Shown here in pieces: positions 1 through 5,656 of a stretch of DNA of 5,656 nucleotides. The first letter of the stretch is position 1. The number at the start of each line of letters is the position of its first letter. This stretch comes from CAIVAT01 sp037131145. GTDB taxonomy: Bacteria; Bacteroidota; Bacteroidia; Bacteroidales; FEN-979. Both the position numbers and the translations under genes were made by a program. The notes beneath the pieces were generated by a model, which did no database searches, was not told the origin of the DNA, and worked only from the letters and a program-made list of their open reading frames with translations. The stretch lies in contig JBAXRP010000278.1 of assembly GCA_037131145.1 (NCBI GenBank), positions 1-5,656 on the forward strand, in the 5' to 3' direction.

Positions 1-22
1 GGGACACGCCATGGCGTGTCCC
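1..22. repeat. REP-like perfect palindrome, copy 1, inside the transposase frame
   Basis: This is a perfect 22-bp palindrome. Its left arm is GGGACACGCCA and the right arm is the exact reverse complement, centred on CCATGG. As single-stranded DNA or RNA it could form a GC-rich hairpin, the kind of structure RAYT proteins bind. On the minus strand it is read in frame as GTRHGVS. It lies at the window edge, so further copies could follow outside. Confidence 0.85.
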
Positions 23-436
23 TACGGTGTCATCACCGGTCGTATGCGTGGACATGCCATGGCATGTCCCTACAGCATTCATTATCCCATCATCCTGAAT
101 CATTCTATTCCCTTTCATTGTTCCGTCAAACGTTACACCAATACCATTGTCTATTTTCTGTTTATCATTCAGCGCCAAAATTAAATGAACATGATTTGGC
201 ATGACCACTTGTTCGGCAACCGTTGCATGGCTGAAATGTTTTGAAACTTCCTCTAAATACATTTCCGCGGTCTTGCCAATTTTATTCAGGATTATCTCCC
301 CGTTAGAAATCTTGCCGAAATAATGCTGCCGGTCTTTTGTGCAAATTGTAATAAAATACAATCCTTCACTTGAATAATCATATCCTTTCAAACGAAGTGA
401 ATGATGTTGATGAGCTTCGGAAATATTCTTTTTCAT
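1..436 (-). CDS. REP-associated tyrosine transposase (RAYT, IS200-like HUH), N-terminal part, cut by window edge
   Basis: This is a single-strand DNA transposase-like protein of the Y1/HUH superfamily, the kind that recognises REP hairpins. The frame is open from ATG at 436 down to base 1, giving 145 codons with no stop. The protein begins MKKNISEAHQHHSLRLKGYD and continues through YFITICTKDR, a typical first strand of the family. The metal-binding HUH motif is H82-V83-H84 in VVMPNHVHLIL. The catalytic tyrosine lies further C-terminal and is outside the window. The start is well fixed: an in-frame TAA lies 12 codons upstream with no ATG between. After residue 120 the frame runs through two palindromes, which encode the related peptides VGTCHGMS (122-129) and VGTRHGVS (138-145). 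This stretch sits where RAYTs have a variable linker between the HUH strand and the tyrosine helix. Whether the complete gene is intact cannot be judged here. Confidence 0.88.
   Translation of the reverse strand, partial: MKKNISEAHQHHSLRLKGYDYSSEGLYFITICTKDRQHYFGKISNGEIILNKIGKTAEMYLEEVSKHFSHATVAEQVVMPNHVHLILALNDKQKIDNGIGVTFDGTMKGNRMIQDDGIMNAVGTCHGMSTHTTGDDTVGTRHGVS
49..70. repeat. REP-like palindrome, copy 2, inside the transposase frame
   Basis: This second copy has its centre exactly 48 bp (16 codons) from the first. Bases 50-69 form a perfect 20-bp palindrome (half-site GGACATGCCA). Compared with copy 1, base 7 of the unit changes C to T and its partner base 16 changes G to A, so symmetry is kept. 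Only the outermost base (49) breaks the pairing. Both copies are followed on the plus strand by CCCTAC. On the minus strand this copy is read as GTCHGMS. Confidence 0.85.
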
Positions 437-576
437 TCGTAAATAGCTATTTCTGTTCCTGGTTATTAATTAGTTTGTTTCAACCTTGACCATGTATTAT
501 TGACAGTTCTGGTATTATCGCGCTCAATCAGTTAAAAAATTTCAAAGCGCCAAATAAATCAAATAAATCAAAGTTA

Positions 577-2460
577 TTAGTCTCTCAAACAGCGCAGGCT
601 AAAGCCGTACGCCTTGTAGCTGTAGTTCATGCCGCTGTTGCTACTGTAGAAGCCCAGGTACCAGCCGAGCGGTGCGCTGTACTGCGTACTGCTCCAGTAG
701 TAGCCGCCCGTGCCCCTGCCGTTCAGCGAACCACCGCTGCCGTTGAGACACCCGGCAGCGTGCATTTTTAAACTGGAATTCCAGGGACCATTCCAGTTTG
801 TCCAGTTTCCACTTGCATCCACGTTGGTCCATTCGGTACTGGTTGGTATTCGCCAGCCACTGCCGAGCTCAATGGTACAAGGGTCGTTGGATGTAATCCA
901 ATCAGAGTTTTCGTTGATGCCCGTTATTGTCCATGCCGGGGTTAGCGCTGAACCAGTATGCTTATACCCCTGTTTGCGGTTAAACTGCCAGTACCAGCCT
1001 GCAGATGGTTCGGTAGCGTCGCTTACTGCTGTAGCCTGCTGGCTTGCTCCAAGGTTTTGTGTTATCCAGCATTTTGAAGTTTCACCGGGGATATTTGTTA
1101 CAGTTCCATAAGTTACTGTTTTAGTAACCGGTGCAACGCTTCCTGCCAGATGGCTAATTGTGATGGATGAACCGCAAGCCCAAGTCCTAAAACTCACCTC
1201 ATTTCCATAAGCTGTCCCCACATTGTTTGTTGCAAACGCCCTCAAATAATATAGGGTATTTGTAGTCAGACTTAACAGATTGCTCACAAACACACCGGCT
1301 CCATCACCATCGTTAGTATGACTGTTTGCAATGGTTGGATTTGATGTGGCGCTCCAGCAAACTCCCCTTGCAATTACGTTTGAGCCGCCATCAGAAGTGA
1401 CATTCCCACCGCTTGTTGCCGTGTTTTGGGCGATATTTGTAACTACAGTTGTTGTAACAGTTGGCAGGCTGGGATTTGGAAGTGTTGTAAACGTGAGTTC
1501 ATTCCCATAAGCCGTACCTACCTCATTCGTTGCAAAAGTGCGAACATAGTAAAGTGTTATTGGTAACAGATCGGCAAGGTAGCTTACAAAGACGCCAGTG
1601 CCGGCGCCACTTGTAGTGTAGCTGTTTGCCATTGCCGGGTTGGGATTAGTTGACCAGCAAACGCCTCTTGAACTGACTGTTCCATTTCCTGAATTTGTTA
1701 CATTCCCGCTGCAAGCGGCAAAATTATTGGTAATCTCAGAGATCGTGGAGGTTAAAACAGTAGGTAAGACTATTGCCACTGTATTAATTTGCTTTATTTC
1801 ACCATACGAAGTCCCCCTTTCATTTACCGCATAAGCACAAAAGTAATATCTCCGGTTCACCGTCAATTGCGTGATTGAACTGACAAATGAACCAGTGCCA
1901 GCCCCTTCTTCCGAATAACCGATGGATTTCAGGAGTGTCGGATTTGCAGCGGTATCCCAGCAGATTCCCTTTTGGGCGATGGCAAAGCCACTATCGAAGG
2001 TTGCGGTTCCACTGATTTTTACCGAGGTTATGGTTAATTCATAAGCGCTGTCGGTGACAACCACCGGTTTCCCTCTTTTCAGGGTAATGATTTCCTTTTG
2101 AGCGCCATAAATTGTGCCGCCATGAAAAGTAAAGTATGGTCGGATGAAATACTTAATGTTATCGGATAACTCCCATAAATCGCTGGTAAATTTTCCGGAA
2201 TTGGCAATGGTTCCAAGGGAGGTGTGGGAATTACTGGTGTCGGGATTGGCATTGATGCTCCAACAGTGGCCGTGTTGCCAGATTTGGTTGCCTCCGGCGC
2301 TACTGAGCTGGGTGGAAACTTTGGCGAATAGGTAGGAGGCAGTGTCCGTTGTTGTAGCCCCGATCATGATTTTGTTGCCACCGGTTGGCGCTTCCGGCTC
2401 CTTCCGGCAGGAGATTGCCACTGCAAGCAGGGTGAAAAGGATGAAGATTTTCATTTTCAT
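577..2460 (-). CDS. Repeat-containing lipoprotein with C-terminal FISUMP domain (Fibrobacter succinogenes major paralogous domain)
   Basis: The function is unknown; it is probably an envelope or surface lipoprotein. The chosen start (MKMKIFILFTLLAVAISC) gives 627 residues and a classic type II signal peptide with lipidation at the Cys of AIS-C (residue 18). The acidic-basic RKEPE after the Cys hints at surface export. An in-frame ATG at 2499 would add 13 residues but coincides with the predicted transcription start; ATG 2454 is equally possible. Four degenerate repeats of about 100 residues follow, each with a G-x-C-W-[SD] motif (Cys at 66, 167, 268 and 368) and a G-T-x-Y-G motif near its end. 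They resemble Ig-like or fibronectin-III-like surface repeats. The last 175 or so residues are the FISUMP domain: WYWQFNRKQGYKH, GSGWRIPTSTEW, YYWSSTQYS and the terminal GFSLRCLRD. No type IX secretion tail is seen. The stop is TAA at 577-579. Domain assignment is confident; role is not known. Confidence 0.9.
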   Translation of the reverse strand: MKMKIFILFTLLAVAISCRKEPEAPTGGNKIMIGATTTDTASYLFAKVSTQLSSAGGNQIWQHGHCWSINANPDTSNSHTSLGTIANSGKFTSDLWELSDNIKYFIRPYFTFHGGTIYGAQKEIITLKRGKPVVVTDSAYELTITSVKISGTATFDSGFAIAQKGICWDTAANPTLLKSIGYSEEGAGTGSFVSSITQLTVNRRYYFCAYAVNERGTSYGEIKQINTVAIVLPTVLTSTISEITNNFAACSGNVTNSGNGTVSSRGVCWSTNPNPAMANSYTTSGAGTGVFVSYLADLLPITLYYVRTFATNEVGTAYGNELTFTTLPNPSLPTVTTTVVTNIAQNTATSGGNVTSDGGSNVIARGVCWSATSNPTIANSHTNDGDGAGVFVSNLLSLTTNTLYYLRAFATNNVGTAYGNEVSFRTWACGSSITISHLAGSVAPVTKTVTYGTVTNIPGETSKCWITQNLGASQQATAVSDATEPSAGWYWQFNRKQGYKHTGSALTPAWTITGINENSDWITSNDPCTIELGSGWRIPTSTEWTNVDASGNWTNWNGPWNSSLKMHAAGCLNGSGGSLNGRGTGGYYWSSTQYSAPLGWYLGFYSSNSGMNYSYKAYGFSLRCLRD

Positions 2461-2503
2461 TTCAGAAATATTTTCAACAGGTACCGAAATAACACTCAAA
2501 ACC

Positions 2504-2533
2504 CAAACCTAACCAAACGAAGGTTTCACTCAA
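2504..2533 (-). promoter_or_regulatory. Predicted Bacteroidota-type promoter of the FISUMP lipoprotein gene
   Basis: On the minus strand TTG (2533-2531) is followed after 19 nt by TAGGTTTG (2511-2504), a full match to the Bacteroidota -7 consensus TAnnTTTG with usual spacing. Transcription would start near 2496-2499. This gives a leader of about 36-40 nt to ATG 2460 and would leave the more upstream ATG 2499 essentially leaderless, which supports the shorter protein. Confidence 0.6.
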
Positions 2534-2986
2534 CATCATTCTGATATTCAATCGCCATCAAAAAACATTAACCCGAATCACCCTAACACTTTTTATTTGA
2601 TAATGAGCATGTTAAAAGTAGTAATAATAATAAGATACAAGCATGCCCGAAGGAAAATATATTTCTCATGGGTGGGTGTGATTAGTTAAGAAATTCGGGA
2701 AGACGGTAGAAAATTTTGACTTTACCGGTTAACGGGTGATGGGGCGACGGATGGAACTATTTAGCATTTAAAGCAAAAAAAATCTGGTTAGGGGATTTCT
2801 CTTGTAAGACTTTGATCTCCGGTAATTTCTGACAGGAAACAAGCATCCATGTTGATCCGGATAATGTTTTGATTGATTGCAATTCATCAACTATCCGCAG
2901 TTGTTTTGCTAACAAGGCTAACATTGGCTTCCTGTTAAAGGAGGGTAAAAAAAACAGGCATGTAGGGATAAATGTATTCAACCATT
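2534..2986. other. Intergenic stretch with no convincing gene
   Basis: About 450 bp between the lipoprotein promoter and the tRNA terminator. It contains a short TAATAATAATAA run (near 2622-2633), poly-A runs, and an imperfect 14-bp palindrome around ACCGGTTAACGGGT (near 2724-2737). A 74-codon minus-strand frame (2757-2981) opens only with TTG, has no Shine-Dalgarno sequence, begins at the edge of the tRNA terminator T-tract and resembles nothing I recognise, so it is not called as a gene. No RNA gene or mobile element is apparent. Confidence 0.5.
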
Positions 2987-3020
2987 AAAAAAGGCGCCTG
3001 CAATAAACTTGTAAGCGCCT
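2987..3020 (-). terminator. Rho-independent terminator of tRNA-Arg
   Basis: On the minus strand AGGCGC (3020-3015) pairs with GCGCCT (2997-2992), directly followed by a run of Ts (T6 at 2992-2987). Inside the GC stem the pairing continues with a T-A and a T-G pair, one A-C mismatch, and CAA/TTG closing a 5-nt GTTTA loop. It starts about 10 nt after the tRNA 3' end, so the tRNA appears to be a single-gene transcript. Confidence 0.82.
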
Positions 3021-3029
3021 GATTTTCTG

Positions 3030-3103
3030 TGACCCCGGAGGGATTCAAACCCCCAACCTTCTGATCCGTAGTCAGATGCTCTATTCAGTTAAGCTACGGG
3101 GCC
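3030..3103 (-). tRNA. tRNA-Arg(ACG)
   Basis: A 74-nt tRNA that decodes CGN arginine codons, with A34 expected to become inosine. The cloverleaf is complete. The acceptor stem GGCCCCG/CGGGGTC has one G-U pair and discriminator A. The D stem is GCTT/GAGC with the 9-nt loop AACTGAATA. The anticodon stem TCTGA/TCAGA holds the loop CTACGGA with anticodon ACG. The variable loop has 5 nt, and the T stem GGGGG/CCCTC holds the loop TTTGAAT. CCA is not encoded (ACA follows on the minus strand). A20, an arginine identity base, is present. Oddly, the conserved G19 and C56 are A19 and U56; the two changes compensate each other. Confidence 0.95.
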
Positions 3104-3115
3104 TTTTCAATACTG

Positions 3116-3146
3116 CAAAATTACAACAGTTTATTCAGATTACAAA
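3116..3146 (-). promoter_or_regulatory. Predicted promoter of tRNA-Arg
   Basis: On the minus strand TTTG (3146-3143) is followed after exactly 19 nt by TAATTTTG (3123-3116), a full match to the Bacteroidota consensus and the same spacing as the lipoprotein promoter. Transcription would start about 5-8 nt further on, only a few bases before the mature tRNA 5' end at 3103. Confidence 0.68.
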
Positions 3147-3220
3147 AATTCTTTGTGGTTCCGCTTTTATACACGTGGATTATAGAGTGTGTCCACTCAT
3201 ATTTGTTCTTCAAAAGTTTT

Positions 3221-3228
3221 TACCTTTG
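3221..3228 (+). promoter_or_regulatory. Candidate -7 element for the lyase-fabG unit
   Basis: TACCTTTG matches the Bacteroidota -7 consensus TAnnTTTG and is followed by CAAA, as is common. The nearest upstream TTTG (3202-3205) is only 15 nt away, shorter than usual, so the -33 element is poor and the promoter may be weak or activator dependent. If used, it gives an untranslated leader of about 155 nt before ATG 3391. Confidence 0.42.
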
Positions 3229-3304
3229 CAAATTCATTTGACAAAACCCCAAACCGCATAAATACACAAAGCAGAGATTATCAGTATGTTATATTTTGGT
3301 AGGT

Positions 3305-3318
3305 TTTGACGTGTCAAA
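3305..3318. promoter_or_regulatory. Short palindrome upstream of the lyase gene, possible operator
   Basis: TTTGAC-GT-GTCAAA is a perfect inverted repeat of two 6-bp arms around 2 bp. It lies 72 bp before the lyase start codon and downstream of the candidate -7 element, a position suited to a dimeric repressor. No regulator gene is in the window, so a binding protein cannot be named. It could be chance. Confidence 0.25.
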
Positions 3319-3390
3319 GGTTGAGTGGCGAAAATTGAGTTTTTATACCGAACTCATAATTTAATTGAAATTCACAGTAACTAACATAAA

Positions 3391-4944
3391 ATGATTACAA
3401 TAGGAAACCGTAAACTTACGGTTGGCGATTTTTTTAAGACGCTTTTTGAAGGGGAGAAAATTGACATTGACATAGAAGCCCGCCGAAAAGTTGCCGAAGA
3501 TTACGAGTTCCTGAAGGAGTTTGCCAAAGGAAAAGTGATTTATGGAATCAATACAGGATTGGGTCCAATGGCACAGTTCAGGATAAACAACAACCGAGAA
3601 CTTGAATTACAATATAATCTGATCAGAAGTCATTCTGCAGGCTGCGGTCCGCCTCTTCCGGAAATTTATGCCAAAGCAACTATGCTGGCGCGGCTGAACA
3701 CGCTTGTTCAAGCCAAATCGGGAATCCATTCCGAAGTTGTAGAACTGCTTATGGAAATGATCAACCGAGATATCAATCCATTTATCCCCGAACATGGCGG
3801 TGTTGGCGCCAGCGGCGATCTTGTTCAACTGGCACATCTTGCACTAAATCTAATCGGCGAAGGCGAAGTTACATACCAGGGCGTATTAAGACCAACTTCT
3901 GAAGTTTTCACGGAAACCGGACTTGTCCCGATCAAAATGCACATACGCGAAGGACTTGGATTGATTAACGGAACCTCTGCCATGACCGGTATCGGCATGA
4001 TCAACCTTATCCATGCTCGTAATCTGGTTGATTGGGCTGTACTCGCCTCTGCAATGATTACCGAGGTGGTTGAATCTTACGATGACCATTTCTCCGACGG
4101 ACTTAACCGCGCCAAATCTCACCACGGACAGCGTCAGGTTGCCCGAACAATGAAATCAATTCTGAAAGACAGCCGCTTGATTCGCCGACGAGCCGACCAC
4201 CTCTACAATAGCGACAAAACGGTTGAGGTTGAAGTATTCAAGCATAAGGTGCAGGAATACTACTCCCTTCGCTGCGTTCCACAGGTTCTTGGACCAGTTA
4301 TGGATACAATTTTTTATGCGATCCATGTTCTTACAAATGAGGTCAATTCTACCAGCGATAACCCAATAATTGACGGCGAACATCATAATGTTTATCACGG
4401 AGGTAACTTCCATGGCGATTATGTGGCGCTTGAGATGGATAAGGTGAAAATTGCCATTACCAAACTCTCTATGCTTGCCGAACGGCAGTTGAACTATCTG
4501 ATGAATCCCAAACTTAATGAAAAACTGCCACCTTTCGTTAACCTGGGAAAACTGGGGCTCAACCTCGGTATGCAAGGCGTTCAGTTCACTGCCGTTTCAA
4601 CTGTCGCTGAAAACCAGACTTTGTCGTTCCCAATGTACCTTCACAGCATAACTAATAATAACGATAACCAGGATATCGTAAGCATGGGTACAAATGCAGC
4701 TCTGATGACAAAAAAGGTGATTGATAACACTTACCAGGTACTCGCTATCGAAATGATTGCCATTCTACAGGCAATTGATTTCCTTCAGATCCGCGACCGG
4801 CTTTCATCATACTCCCTGTGCAAGTATGAAGATTTGAGGAAAATTGTTCCAATGTTTTCCGAAGATACAATCAAATATCATGATGTGCGGAACATCATAA
4901 CCTATATTACAGAAAACAAACCGCAATTCGCTGTGGAGGAGTAA
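3391..4944 (+). CDS. Aromatic amino acid ammonia-lyase, MIO family, probably tyrosine ammonia-lyase of a flexirubin/aryl-polyene cluster
   Basis: It should convert L-tyrosine to 4-coumarate and ammonia in the cytoplasm, supplying the aryl starter of a polyene pigment. At 517 residues it has normal family length and is complete. The MIO cofactor triad is A140-S141-G142 in GGVGASGDLVQLAHLAL. Other active-site residues are Y51 (YGINTGLG), N193 (NGTSAM), Y291 and R294 (YYSLRCVPQ), N324 (SDNP) and E407. The substrate-selectivity pair is S80-H81 (LIRSHSAG), the form seen in histidine lyases. From memory, the characterised Flavobacterium johnsoniae tyrosine lyase has the same SH pair and is very similar over the whole length, including NNNDNQDIVSMGTN near residues 422-435. 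No hut genes are adjacent, and a fabG follows 2 bp downstream, so histidine degradation is unlikely. ATG 3391 is secure: an in-frame TAA lies three codons upstream. No Shine-Dalgarno is present. Lyase family is certain; tyrosine as substrate is inferred. Confidence 0.93.
   Translation: MITIGNRKLTVGDFFKTLFEGEKIDIDIEARRKVAEDYEFLKEFAKGKVIYGINTGLGPMAQFRINNNRELELQYNLIRSHSAGCGPPLPEIYAKATMLARLNTLVQAKSGIHSEVVELLMEMINRDINPFIPEHGGVGASGDLVQLAHLALNLIGEGEVTYQGVLRPTSEVFTETGLVPIKMHIREGLGLINGTSAMTGIGMINLIHARNLVDWAVLASAMITEVVESYDDHFSDGLNRAKSHHGQRQVARTMKSILKDSRLIRRRADHLYNSDKTVEVEVFKHKVQEYYSLRCVPQVLGPVMDTIFYAIHVLTNEVNSTSDNPIIDGEHHNVYHGGNFHGDYVALEMDKVKIAITKLSMLAERQLNYLMNPKLNEKLPPFVNLGKLGLNLGMQGVQFTAVSTVAENQTLSFPMYLHSITNNNDNQDIVSMGTNAALMTKKVIDNTYQVLAIEMIAILQAIDFLQIRDRLSSYSLCKYEDLRKIVPMFSEDTIKYHDVRNIITYITENKPQFAVEE
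4935..4941 (+). promoter_or_regulatory. Strong ribosome binding site for fabG, embedded in the lyase 3' end
   Basis: GGAGGAG lies 5 nt before ATG 4947 and forms the last Glu-Glu codons of the lyase (its stop is TAA 4942-4944). It fixes the fabG start and implies translational coupling. It stands out because the other starts in this window lack such a motif. Confidence 0.75.
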
Positions 4945-4946
4945 AA

Positions 4947-5656
4947 ATGAAATATGCACTTGTGACCGGAGGCTCCCGCGGTATCGGCAGGGCAATTTGC
5001 CTGAAACTTGCCAGTATGGGTTTCTTCATCCTCATTAACTACAATTCGAATCAGGAGGAAGCCGATAAAACACTCAGGTTAGTGAGGGAAATTGGCAGTG
5101 ACGGCGAAATTCTGAGATTTGACATTTCCTCGCAGGAGCAAATTGAACTAGTTCTGGGTCAGTGGCAGGCTACGCACGAAGGCGAGTACATCCAGGTACT
5201 TGTGAACAATGCCGGTATCCGTAAAGACGCCCTCATTATGTGGATGAAAAACGAAGAATGGCACGATGTGCTAAATACAAACCTGCACAGTTTTCTTTAT
5301 GTTACTCGTTTCCTCATCAAGGACATGCTCATTAAAAAACACGGGCGTATCATAAATGTTGTATCACTGTCGGGACTGAAAGGACTCCCCGGACAGGTAA
5401 ACTATTCTGCCGCAAAAGCCGGGGTTATTGGCGCCACCAAAGCTTTGGCTCAGGAGATTGCCAAAAAGAATGTGACTGTTAACGCCGTAGCTCCCGGATT
5501 TATCAAAACCGATATGACTAAAGACCTTGACGAAACACAACTAAAAGCCATGATTCCAATCGGAAGATTCGGTAAACCGGAAGAGGTTGCCGCTGTGGTT
5601 GGATTCCTCGCTTCCGAAGAAGCGTCGTATATTACCGGAGCGGTAATTAACGTTAA
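4947..5656 (+). CDS. fabG: 3-oxoacyl-ACP reductase, FabG-like SDR, cut by the right window edge
   Basis: This NADPH-dependent short-chain dehydrogenase should reduce beta-ketoacyl-ACP to beta-hydroxyacyl-ACP. The visible 236 codons start MKYALVTGGSRGIGRAI and are open to the last base. FabG proteins usually have about 240-250 residues, so only a few C-terminal residues are missing. Motifs: TGGSRGIG (7-14) for the dinucleotide, NNAG (87-90), N112, catalytic S140, Y153 and K157 (NYSAAKAG), and the APGFIKTDM loop (182-190). The C-terminal GRFGKPEEVAAVVGFLASEEASYITG is typical FabG. It starts 2 bp after the lyase stop, so the two genes are surely co-transcribed. That suggests a pathway-specific reductase for polyene elongation rather than the housekeeping fatty acid enzyme, though the latter cannot be excluded from the sequence alone. 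Confidence 0.93.
   Translation, partial: MKYALVTGGSRGIGRAICLKLASMGFFILINYNSNQEEADKTLRLVREIGSDGEILRFDISSQEQIELVLGQWQATHEGEYIQVLVNNAGIRKDALIMWMKNEEWHDVLNTNLHSFLYVTRFLIKDMLIKKHGRIINVVSLSGLKGLPGQVNYSAAKAGVIGATKALAQEIAKKNVTVNAVAPGFIKTDMTKDLDETQLKAMIPIGRFGKPEEVAAVVGFLASEEASYITGAVINV

Noticed and set aside
1..70. CRISPR array
   Set aside because: There are only two repeats, they are full palindromes with a 26-bp interval inside a protein-coding frame, and no cas gene is present.
16..204. A 62-codon plus-strand frame across the palindromes
   Set aside because: It is antisense to the clear HUH transposase frame and encodes a low-complexity Ser/His-rich product; it exists largely because the palindromes are open on both strands.
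520..550. Inverted repeat GCGCT/AGCGC as a terminator after the lipoprotein gene
   Set aside because: The stem is only 5 bp with a 21-nt loop, and no T-tract follows on the minus strand.
552..576. Tandem 9-bp repeat (AAATAAATC twice) and a minus-strand TAACTTTG as promoter for the transposase
   Set aside because: The -7 match at 569-576 has no -33 element at suitable spacing and the repeat is short and AT-rich; chance is likely.
2757..2981. A 74-codon minus-strand frame downstream of the tRNA
   Set aside because: It opens only with TTG, begins at the terminator T-tract, has no ribosome binding site or promoter, and its product matches no family I recognise.
3030..3103. tRNA-Arg as the attachment site of an integrated element
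   Set aside because: No integrase gene and no second copy of the tRNA 3' end were seen in the window.
3076..3261. A 61-codon plus-strand frame
   Set aside because: It overlaps the tRNA on the opposite strand and the candidate lyase promoter, and has no recognisable protein features.
3391..4944. Histidine ammonia-lyase (hutH) of histidine degradation
   Set aside because: No other hut gene is adjacent, the gene is coupled to fabG, and the sequence resembles the flexirubin-cluster tyrosine lyase over its full length.
3607..4995. Several minus-strand frames of 62-139 codons opposite the lyase and fabG
   Set aside because: They are antisense to two well-supported genes, and their products show no recognisable motifs.

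Overview
The window looks like a chromosomal piece from a member of the Bacteroidota. Three things point there: promoter-like sequences of the Bacteroidota form (TTG or TTTG, 19 nt, then TAnnTTTG) in front of two genes, AT-rich start regions mostly without a Shine-Dalgarno sequence, and the gene content (a FISUMP lipoprotein, and a tyrosine ammonia-lyase of the type found in flexirubin clusters). No species can be named from the sequence.

Layout. Positions 1-436 (minus) hold the N-terminal 145 codons of a REP-associated HUH transposase (RAYT/TnpA-REP) that runs off the left edge. Two near-identical palindromes lie inside its reading frame, exactly 16 codons apart. Positions 577-2460 (minus) hold a 627-residue lipoprotein with four repeats of about 100 residues and a C-terminal FISUMP domain; a promoter lies just upstream. 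Positions 2534-2986 hold no convincing gene. Positions 2987-3146 (minus) form a complete tRNA-Arg(ACG) unit with promoter, 74-nt tRNA and rho-independent terminator. Positions 3104-3390 are a divergent intergenic region with a -7-like element and a short palindrome. Positions 3391-5656 (plus) are a tight two-gene unit: an MIO-type aromatic amino acid lyase and a FabG-type ketoreductase that runs off the right edge.

How the genes work together. The lyase should deaminate tyrosine to 4-coumarate, and the FabG-like enzyme should reduce beta-ketoacyl-ACP intermediates. In Bacteroidota this pair is typical of flexirubin or aryl-polyene pigment clusters, so the right edge is probably the start of such a cluster. 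This is inference: no ketosynthase, acyl carrier protein or dialkylresorcinol gene is visible in the window. The transposase, the lipoprotein and the tRNA have no evident functional link to it.

Most noteworthy: the two palindromes in the transposase gene differ by a symmetric pair of substitutions that keeps the palindrome but changes two amino acids, and the tRNA-Arg carries an A19-U56 pair in place of the near-universal G19-C56 elbow pair. No clearly undescribed multi-gene system is visible.
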